DNA from: Saccoglossus kowalevskii
Lineage: Eukaryota > Hemichordata > Enteropneusta > Harrimaniidae
Assembly: GCF_000003605.2 (NCBI RefSeq)
Contig: NW_003134365.1
Location: 214,043-233,898 of the forward strand
Length of the DNA: 19,856 bases
Reading direction: 5' to 3'
Shown here in pieces: positions 18,401 to 19,856 of this stretch. Each line of letters opens with the position of its first letter. The stretch's first letter is position 1. A model generated the notes under the pieces. It ran no database searches and was not told the origin of the DNA. It was given only the letters and a program-made list of their open reading frames with translations. A program made the position numbers and the translations under genes.

Positions 18401-18605
18401 TAGCCGCATCACAAAAATCATTGGAATCATCATAGCACAAACATCCTGACCAGTGAAAATTAAGTATTTACAGTGCTCTACAAATAGAAATGTTACAAGT
18501 AAAGACTTTTAATGAATACATAATCAGACTTACGGATTGCCTTGATGTGACCCGAGCATTCCTTCCAACATCACCCATCCCGCCTACTACCTGCTGTACA
18601 ATACG
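371..18605 (-). CDS. BAG6: BAG6 (BAT3/Scythe) homologue, 17 internal exons, both ends outside the window
   Basis: Known role of the family: BAG6 is a nuclear and cytosolic scaffold that, with GET4/TRC35 and UBL4A, hands tail-anchored proteins to the insertion pathway and sends mislocalised hydrophobic proteins to ubiquitination. Seen here: 17 exons (371-477, 1742-1889, 3075-3205, 3851-3953, 4489-4542, 5220-5389, 7599-7829, 8186-8462, 9289-9593, 9834-10220, 10764-10895, 12649-12787, 13831-14019, 14738-14861, 15255-15460, 15785-15922, 18534-18605) all have GT-AG borders and chain in phase to exactly 2913 nt, 971 codons without a stop. Diagnostic blocks are DGSAVDVHIN, the helical BAG6 domain beginning NHPN, and the C-terminal run GFFNDVFQF to YIKRKAPPVAG, which aligns with vertebrate BAG6. 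Missing: the ubiquitin-like N-terminus (beyond the right edge) and the NLS and BAG-like tail (beyond the left edge). The identity rests on remembered family sequence, not on a search. Confidence -1.
478..1741. other. Intron between exons p and q
   Basis: AT-rich intron holding the MITE at 1454-1652. The stretch 519-833 has weakly matching GCGCCCTC/GAGGGCGC ends that may mark an old element. Open frames on either strand here show no domain or codon signal. Confidence -1.
1454..1652. mobile_element. MITE, CTGTAAAATACTTTATT ends, TA duplication
   Basis: The left end CTGTAAAATACTTTATTT followed by an ATTTTCGCTGAA-type block is repeated inverted at the right (TTCAGCGAAAATAAATTCC ... AAATAAAGTATTTTACAG), about 45 bp with few mismatches. 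TA flanks both sides, as expected for a Tc1/mariner-type target. The element is about 200 bp with no coding capacity, so non-autonomous. Confidence -1.
1742..1889 (-). CDS. BAG6: BAG6 exon p (49 codons)
   Basis: It starts RSISSGMNTRVIAWITSMVS, continues QNVQSFTEELQVRPEEVTCY and ends IKRKAPPVA. It matches the vertebrate RIRRMSRGVNPSLVSWLTTMM and MPVGPDAILRYVRRVGDPP segments, including the invariant Trp context. The acceptor follows a T-only tract of about 13 bases; donor GCAG|gtaaac (phase 1). Confidence -1.
1890..3074. other. Intron between exons o and p
   Basis: Contains the MITE at 2842-3048 and, at about 2084-2150, a solo left end of the same family (actgtaaacagcttttatgtt). The rest is AT-rich with nothing else recognised. 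Open frames in 2655-2957 lie over MITE sequence. Confidence -1.
2842..3048. mobile_element. MITE with CTGT ends, TA duplication, next to exon o
   Basis: The left CTGTAAAGGGGTTAATTAAT plus CACTGGGTTTCAGTTT pairs with the right end, whose reverse complement reads CTGTGAAATGACTAATTTTC plus ACTGGGTTTCAATTT. TA flanks both ends. Inside there are two further copies of an AAAACCCAxTGAATATGC block, so it is partly self-repeating. It ends 26 bp from the exon o donor. Confidence -1.
3075..3205 (-). CDS. BAG6: BAG6 exon o (43 codons)
   Basis: With the split Val it reads VSNEQFSNTFLNMTTRYIHE, then WFALNISCLENGRQGLEDML, then QHIT. It aligns with the vertebrate [34 protein letters not shown] segment, including the ALN.SCL core. 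Acceptor tctgttttcag, donor gtaagt, ending in phase 0. A MITE ends 26 bp beyond the donor side. Confidence -1.
3206..3850. other. Intron between exons n and o
   Basis: AT-rich intron. No repeat or exon recognised; a local taagatctaagatctactctaagatc repetition occurs near 3440-3466. The open frames on both strands have no features of real exons. Confidence -1.
3851..3953 (-). CDS. BAG6: BAG6 exon n (34 codons)
   Basis: It reads NRLSTVDDIDLLATNGEFLR then VVLTRLIKLATDSS. It aligns with the vertebrate [32 protein letters not shown] segment, including the VDxI, TN.EFL and final TDS positions. Acceptor aaattcatag, donor TCAG|gtgtgt (phase 1). Confidence -1.
3954..4488. other. Intron between exons m and n
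   Basis: AT-rich. Contains a short hairpin (cacatggt aaa accatgtg) at about 4001-4019 and a small inverted ATGGC/GGCCAT group near 4059-4079. No coding signal. Confidence -1.
4489..4542 (-). CDS. BAG6: BAG6 exon m, 54-nt small exon (18 codons)
   Basis: It reads SSVNKLVEQLQIEMADEM, an amphipathic helix corresponding to the vertebrate THTLITGLEEYVRESF helix. Acceptor ttctatttcag, donor gtaaga, phase 0/0. The exon sits exactly where one helix is needed between exon l (ending NIQ) and exon n (starting NRLSTVDDID). It is short, so confidence comes from position, splice sites and helix pattern together. Confidence -1.
4543..5219. other. Intron between exons l and m, with a GC-richer block
   Basis: 4570-5030 is richer in GC than other introns and looks like inserted sequence. 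It contains a near-perfect 22-bp palindrome around CGGGATCCCG (4666-4687) and a perfect 14-bp palindrome AACTTTCGAAAGTT (4837-4850). No family or terminal repeat could be fixed. Confidence -1.
5220..5389 (-). CDS. BAG6: BAG6 exon l, GFFNDVFQF to NIQ
   Basis: With the split Gly it starts GFFNDVFQFIGRSFSFHDVV, continues TLYVGQADVLNRVRPNLTQF and ends VNEHILDGNEATEDNIQ. This aligns closely with the vertebrate [42 protein letters not shown] and PTPSNIR segment. Acceptor tttcatgcag, donor gtaaag, ending in phase 0. It is among the most conserved parts of the protein. Confidence -1.
5461..5530. repeat. A/T-only low-complexity stretch
   Basis: Dense taaa/aataa units (aataaataaataaattaaat and continuing), almost free of G and C. 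Confidence -1.
6340..7400. repeat. ~157-bp tandem repeat, about 6-7 copies
   Basis: The anchor atcaaagcaa recurs at 6381, 6581, 6730, 6887, 7037, 7200 and (degenerate) 7357. The steps are 149-163 bp once the first, more diverged unit is left out. Each unit carries an aacaagaagtc block, then tatcactttttaccaaaaat, aaaatattcaccaaaattag, and an acatgtagtacctatatatg block. The plus-strand open frame over 6840-7286 is a by-product of the repeat. Confidence -1.
7400..7489. mobile_element. Terminal part of the tandem-core element: GAC microsatellite and hairpin
   Basis: After the 157-bp array come gacggacgacgacggacgcc-type units (7411-7440). The sequence ataagctc and a nested hairpin follow: AGCTC (7456-7460) with GAGCT (7482-7486), and inside it TCGAC-AAA-GTCGA (7464-7476), ending CTAA. 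This array, microsatellite and hairpin order resembles molluscan pearl/Helentron-associated elements (inference). Confidence -1.
7599..7829 (-). CDS. BAG6: BAG6 exon k, start of the conserved C-terminal half (76 codons)
   Basis: Visible residues 658-733. It reads NVSDNPFVQLFSTSG, then DHAFFTVARGLEEQMRQASE, then REQFESIEDFMNSMGSA, and ends TSRP. It matches the vertebrate segment with EFFTSVVQGVLSSL followed by SESIAAFIQRLSG. Acceptor ttgtttgcag, donor CCTG|gtaggt (phase 1). Confidence -1.
7957..8167. mobile_element. Harbinger-like MITE, GGCC ends, TTA duplication
   Basis: The left end GGCCAAAAACAAAATTGTTT (then TGTTGCC) is mirrored at the right by GGCAACATAAGTTGTTG plus a T run and GGCC. TTA occurs directly outside both ends (7954-7956 and 8168-8170), the 3-bp target duplication typical of PIF/Harbinger elements. 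At 211 bp with a 20-A run inside, it is non-coding. Its right end lies next to the exon j 5' splice site. Confidence -1.
8079..8098. repeat. Poly-A run of 20 inside the MITE
   Basis: Twenty uninterrupted A residues; on the transcribed strand of BAG6 this reads as poly-U. Confidence -1.
8186..8462 (-). CDS. BAG6: BAG6 exon j, LADMIGNLVGSL helix plus Asn/Thr linker
   Basis: Visible residues 565-656. It begins LQGEDQLADMIGNLVGSLIN, matching the vertebrate LAQMVSGLVGQLL helix, then has an Asn/Thr-rich tract (NDNNNTTSATTASRTTAS, TNTTTTTAASS) and ends GDEVVDGMLNRFRNSIG. Acceptor actttaccag; donor GGGG|gtaagt (phase 1). A MITE end lies only about 10 bp past the donor hexamer. Confidence -1.
8463..9288. 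other. Intron between exons i and j
   Basis: AT-rich intron holding the ACG/ACA microsatellite at 8633-8668. Minus-strand open frames over the microsatellite give poly-Val or poly-Ser and are artefacts. Nothing else recognised. Confidence -1.
8633..8668. repeat. (ACG)n/(ACA)n microsatellite
   Basis: About six acg units followed by aca and acg units, then a short gccggacaaa. GAC-rich tracts of this kind also end the tandem-core element at 7400-7489, so this may mark another remnant of it. Confidence -1.
9289..9593 (-). CDS. BAG6: BAG6 exon i, Thr/Ser linker around a DPFLPCSSRHF motif
   Basis: Visible residues 464-564. Ser/Thr tracts (VQSSPTSTSSSTATT) lead to RRQIPVANFLGLNIHRDPFL then PCSSRHFFLREPP, and a Pro/Thr/Gln tail follows (PTSTPTPPAPSS). 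The central hydrophobic and aromatic block stands out in an otherwise disordered exon and may be a short binding motif. Acceptor tatttgcag; the donor is gtatac, the weakest in the gene, but it is the only GT before the stop and gives phase 0 as exon j requires. Confidence -1.
9744..9790. repeat. Solo left end of the CTGTAAA MITE family
   Basis: CTGTAAAGGCATTTATTATT then CACTGGGTTTTAAATTCGC matches the ends of the elements at 2842 and 18692, with TA before it. No matching right end was found, so it is a truncated copy. It lies 44 bp from exon h. Confidence -1.
9834..10220 (-). CDS. BAG6: BAG6 exon h, long Gly/Ser/Thr-rich exon with an acidic helix (128 codons)
   Basis: Visible residues 335-462. 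It starts VNLSNRTVSNTSTSSTTTST, has GTFGPGAFLRPGAYYATLGG, then a poly-Gly region (GGGGGNGGGTGDGG). After that comes an acidic helix-like segment, DIDDEGGLSDEFLQSLVESI, and a Thr-rich end. It is the largest visible exon and looks largely disordered. The LSDEFLQSLV segment resembles short amphipathic repeats in BAG6 linkers (compare LSPEFFTSVV in vertebrates). Acceptor aattccatag, donor CAG|gtaggg (phase 1). Confidence -1.
10221..10763. other. Intron between exons g and h
   Basis: AT-rich; carries the 35-bp triplication at 10535-10639 and an alternative donor for exon g at 10701. Nothing else recognised. Confidence -1.
10535..10639. repeat. Three tandem 35-bp units with TGACCT/AGGTCA palindromes
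   Basis: The units start taccaggatg at 10535, 10570 and 10605, exactly 35 bp apart. Units 1 and 2 contain TGACCT-N4-AGGTCA (10547-10562 and 10582-10597); unit 3 keeps only AGGTCA (10626-10631). Confidence -1.
10764..10895 (-). CDS. BAG6: BAG6 exon g, INIG block
   Basis: Visible residues 291-333 read INIGQQRMGNPSGTGSTTVG and end SSIMMIPIAHSIQ. INIG and the later IMMIPI correspond to the vertebrate IQINVG and VVMMHMNI islands, which sit either side of a Pro-rich linker. Acceptor tttcccgcag, donor CAGG|gtaaga (phase 1). A second possible donor, CAG|gtaaat at 10701-10696, would lengthen the exon by 62 nt, but its phase does not fit exon h. Confidence -1.
10896..12648. other. Intron between exons f and g
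   Basis: 1.75 kb of AT-rich sequence. Plus-strand open frames at 11707-12158 and 12417-12794 lack recognisable domains; the second overlaps exon f in antisense. A ttagt-rich patch is at 11146-11172. No mobile element recognised. Confidence -1.
12649..12787 (-). CDS. BAG6: BAG6 exon f, Ser/Thr/Ala/Pro linker (46 codons)
   Basis: Visible residues 244-289 read PNGNVTTTDATLGARMSTGM and end SSSQTTPSPPT. The acceptor has a long T run before AACAG; the donor is T|gtaaag (phase 1). There is no strong family motif. Support is its position after the helical domain, the splice sites, and a remainder of one base that fits exon g. The plus-strand open frame over the same bases is a shadow. Confidence -1.
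12788..13830. other. Intron between exons e and f
   Basis: Contains degenerate fragments of the CTGTAAA family (about 13015-13045 and 13120-13142, tcattgggtttaattttagc and ttcactggattttaaagg). It also has a CTGATTGG/CCAATCAG inverted pair at 13688-13732 and a TGCAT microsatellite. No exon seen. Confidence -1.
13749..13770. repeat. (TGCAT)4 microsatellite
   Basis: Four perfect 5-bp units followed by a decayed one (tgaat). Confidence -1.
13831..14019 (-). CDS. BAG6: BAG6 exon e, second half of the BAG6 helical domain (63 codons)
   Basis: Visible residues 181-243 begin ENAVRSAQRDCNLVTEILHY and continue ISHAYHSMSDCMVDFMTPSP, ending QQSARGAML. It aligns with the vertebrate stretch [29 protein letters not shown], completing the domain begun in exon d. 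Acceptor attttcacag, donor gtgagt, phase 0/0. The exon has no long open frame of its own and was found by reading the minus strand for the expected continuation. Confidence -1.
14020..14737. other. Intron between exons d and e
   Basis: No exon seen. 14330-14600 is richer in GC, with gcgccctcatg and tgctccctct motifs that suggest an old insertion. The plus-strand open frame at 14155-14508 has no recognisable feature. Confidence -1.
14738..14861 (-). CDS. BAG6: BAG6 exon d, first half of the BAG6 helical domain
   Basis: With the split Asn it reads NHPNVGTMADLVDEMATLHN, then RLRPHLDRFQQLMRQDPSFTGN. This matches the vertebrate [33 protein letters not shown] block, the start of the family's conserved central domain (the BAG6/DUF3538-type domain). 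It is an all-helical segment with leucine spacing typical of a packed helix. Acceptor ttttgtag, donor gtaagt, ending in phase 0. Confidence -1.
14862..15254. other. Intron between exons c and d
   Basis: AT-rich, with nothing recognised. A loose inverted pair (atggataccat and atggttgcatggatac) spans about 14905-15093. Confidence -1.
15255..15460 (-). CDS. BAG6: BAG6 exon c, Ser/Thr-rich linker
   Basis: Visible residues 71-138 plus two bases of the next codon. It opens YTPSRRGSGDRPSSTRGNG, passes through a Thr/Ser tract (TTTSDTTASSGTAS, TTATTTTSSGSTS) and ends SLLSQITLGL. Vertebrate BAG6 has a disordered Pro/Glu-rich linker at this place; this species uses Ser/Thr instead. Acceptor ccattcag, donor gtaagt. 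The exon ends in AA (phase 2), which joins T of exon d to give Asn. Confidence -1.
15461..15784. other. Intron between exons b and c
   Basis: Ordinary intron of 324 bp; no repeat or other signal seen. Confidence -1.
15785..15922 (-). CDS. BAG6: BAG6 exon b, DGSAVDVHIN block (46 codons)
   Basis: Visible residues 25-70 start ADGSAVDVHINLGQ and end ANEIIDRLE. The DGSAVDVHIN motif followed by an Arg-rich amphipathic helix (QQRVVHVRRMIQQ) is one of the most recognisable parts of BAG6, where vertebrates have the same motif and then RVRLVMAQHMIRDIQ. Acceptor ttgcag, donor gtaggt, phase 0 at both ends. This exon is the strongest single piece of evidence for the family. Confidence -1.
16207..18245. 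repeat. 69-bp minisatellite, about 29 copies
   Basis: The core gacttactaaaagt recurs 29 times from 16262 to about 18190, at steps of mostly 69-70 bp. The 1-bp variation comes from gcctt versus gcccttg, and a few units lack gtaat. Each unit contains two related 17-bp halves, gtggtcactatacgcag and gtggtctttatacacag. Outer units are more diverged than central ones. Because 69 is a multiple of three, open frames appear on both strands, but they are repeat artefacts. Confidence -1.
18301..18473. mobile_element. Diverged CTGTAAA-family MITE near exon a
   Basis: The left CTGTAAACATCTTTAATTTC and the right end (reverse complement CTGTAAATACTTAATTTTCA) match imperfectly over about 25 bp. TA precedes the left end; the right flank is TG, so the duplication is decayed. 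It ends 60 bp from exon a. Confidence -1.
18534..18605 (-). CDS. BAG6: BAG6 exon a (first visible, 24 codons, phase 0/0)
   Basis: The acceptor reads ttctcag and the donor gtaagt. The 24 codons read RIVQQVVGGMGDVGRNARVT then SRQS. They correspond to the linker just before the DGSAVDVHIN block, where vertebrate BAG6 has an RNANSYVMVGTFNLP-like stretch. Both ends are phase 0, so skipping this exon would keep the frame. The ubiquitin-like domain should be encoded further right, outside the window. The exon is short and linker-like, so it rests mainly on its splice sites and on phase agreement with exon b. Confidence -1.
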
Positions 18606-18691
18606 CTGAGAACACAAACAAAATGCAGTTACTCTTGAAATACAAACTAAGTGATGAAGTCAATTTAGGGGTATTGATCCTCATTGAATTA

Positions 18692-18851
18692 CTGTAAAAG
18701 CATTTTATATTCACACAATTTTAATTTCACCGTTCTAATGTTTTATATTCTCTGAATTTTAAACTGCAAATTTGATAGTAAATCAAGAAATTATTTTTTA
18801 ATTTCACTGTCAGTGAAGTAAAAATATCGTGAAAAAATAATGCTTTTACAG
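18692..18851. mobile_element. CTGTAAAAGCATTTTATATT MITE, TA duplication
   Basis: The left end CTGTAAAAGCATTTTATATT followed by CAC pairs with the right end, whose reverse complement is CTGTAAAAGCATTATTTTTT followed by CAC. TA flanks both sides. A gtaca microsatellite (acagtacagtacagtacag) grows from the right end. Confidence -1.
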
Positions 18852-18893
18852 TACAGTACAGTACAGTATAGTATAATTATACCCTGTATTGTA

Positions 18894-18925
18894 GAATACT
18901 TTATTTAACAAATTCATTTTCGCTG
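18894..18925. repeat. Solo MITE end, ATACTTTATTT...TTTTCGCTGAA type
   Basis: ATACTTTATTTAACAAATTC then ATTTTCGCTGAAAA matches the end of the element at 1454-1652. No partner end was found. Confidence -1.
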
Positions 18926-19044
18926 AAAACTACATTCACGATGATATGGAATAAAATGAAATCTGAATCTGCTGGAACCCAAAGTGAAAATGTTTGCTGA
19001 AACAAAATCAGAAAAATCAATTCAATTCCATTGCAAAGTAATGT

Positions 19045-19165
19045 ATCATCGAATACATTTTGTTGGTAACAAATCTTCGATGACAGCAGAGCTAAAAATT
19101 TGATTAAATATTTAGTAATTAGATTTGACAAAGTCAATAAATAGCGTAGCTAAATATAGCACCGA
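19045..19165. repeat. Two copies of a GACAGCAGAGCTAAA-type terminal motif
   Basis: gacagcagagctaaaaat at 19081-19100 is identical to the end at 7475-7492, and an ATCGAA/TTCGAT pair lies before it. A second, more diverged copy, tttgacaaagtcaataaat then agctaaat, follows at 19125-19155. They look like 3' ends of the element whose complete end is at 7400-7489. Confidence -1.
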
Positions 19166-19856
19166 CTTTGTTTTCTTGCACACATCACCATAATTTTGTT
19201 TATATTATGACTGGTTTTCTTAACTTTGTATAGCCGATTATGAATTCCTATTCATTTCGCATGTATCAGCTGACTGGGCTAAGTGTGAAACAGAGTTCAA
19301 CTGTACCTAAGACACAGTCAAAGTCTAGTAATGCAAGATAAAATGACACTAGTTATAGTAATAGTCACGCAGTTATATGAATTGCCAGTCTAGTCTAAAG
19401 CATGCATGACAACAGAATGACTGCAGTATAGTTGAACTATGACACTTAAAATTGAAAATGTCAAAAATCTGAACTTTTATTGAAATTATTTGCAGCACTT
19501 CATTACTGGATTTATTTCAATTTTATTTAATTTTATGAAGACAAACTGTCTGAAAAAATATAAATTGAACCAAGCATGAATTATTTCCATAGTTAATCTA
19601 TGCATTTTCCATAAAAAATAATATTATTATTCAGAAAGTACCTTATACCTATATATGATTTTTTTCACCATACGTTACCGATCAAAATATTGAGATATGA
19701 GATGTACTTCACACAATGGTAAAAATTAATCGTGTTCAATGGTAAAATCAATGGGTCAAAAATTAACACTTTCATGATGCGTTTGATCCATTGTTTTGTG
19801 CAAAAAATAGTTCAGTGACTATGTCTTTTTATCTGGGTTTTGTGAGCAAGCAGCAT

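Larger units (their letters stand above)
15923..18533. other. Intron between exons a and b, mostly minisatellite
   Basis: 2.6 kb intron. 15923-16206 is AT-rich with two diverged copies of the ggtctttatagacaggtggt motif near 16053. 16207-18245 is the 69-bp array and 18301-18473 a MITE. Confidence -1.
18606..19856. other. Intron upstream of exon a (partial)
   Basis: No ubiquitin-like domain or other exon seen. Contains the MITE at 18692-18851, a solo end at about 18894-18925, and terminal-hairpin-like repeats at 19045-19165. The remainder is AT-rich. Confidence -1.

Overview
The window is nuclear DNA from an animal, AT-rich, with short coding exons separated by GT-AG introns that are full of repeats. 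It carries the middle and C-terminal-proximal part of one gene on the minus strand. I identify this gene as BAG6 (BAT3/Scythe), the chaperone-like factor that handles tail-anchored and mislocalised hydrophobic proteins. Seventeen exons can be placed between 371 and 18605. Every boundary has GT and AG, and every phase matches the next exon, giving 971 uninterrupted codons. The ubiquitin-like N-terminus and start codon should lie beyond the right edge. The nuclear-localisation and BAG-like C-terminus and the stop codon should lie beyond the left edge.

Layout in transcription order (right to left): 18534-15785 holds the last part of the N-terminal linker and the DGSAVDVHIN block. 15255-15460 is a Ser/Thr-rich linker. 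14738-14861 and 13831-14019 encode the conserved BAG6 helical domain. 12649 to 8186 encodes long Thr/Ser/Gly/Pro-rich linkers with a few conserved islands. 7599 to 1742 encodes the conserved C-terminal helical region, which aligns almost end to end with vertebrate BAG6. 371-477 is the start of the acidic linker that follows. No second gene was found on either strand; the other open frames are chance or repeat artefacts.

The introns hold most of the unexplained structure. A 69-bp minisatellite of about 29 copies lies at 16207-18245. A ~157-bp tandem array at 6340-7400 ends in a GAC-rich microsatellite and a terminal hairpin. There is a Harbinger-like MITE at 7957-8167. A family of TA-flanked MITEs begins CTGTAAA, with copies at 1454-1652, 2842-3048, 18301-18473 and 18692-18851 plus solo ends. 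A 35-bp triplication contains TGACCT/AGGTCA palindromes (10535-10639).

Organism: a non-vertebrate animal. The ~160-bp tandem-core element with a GAC microsatellite and an AGCTC/GAGCT terminal hairpin resembles repeats common in molluscs, so a mollusc or other lophotrochozoan is my best guess. This is inference only. No clearly new biological system was found; the most useful observations are the reconstructed gene and the structured repeats inside its introns.
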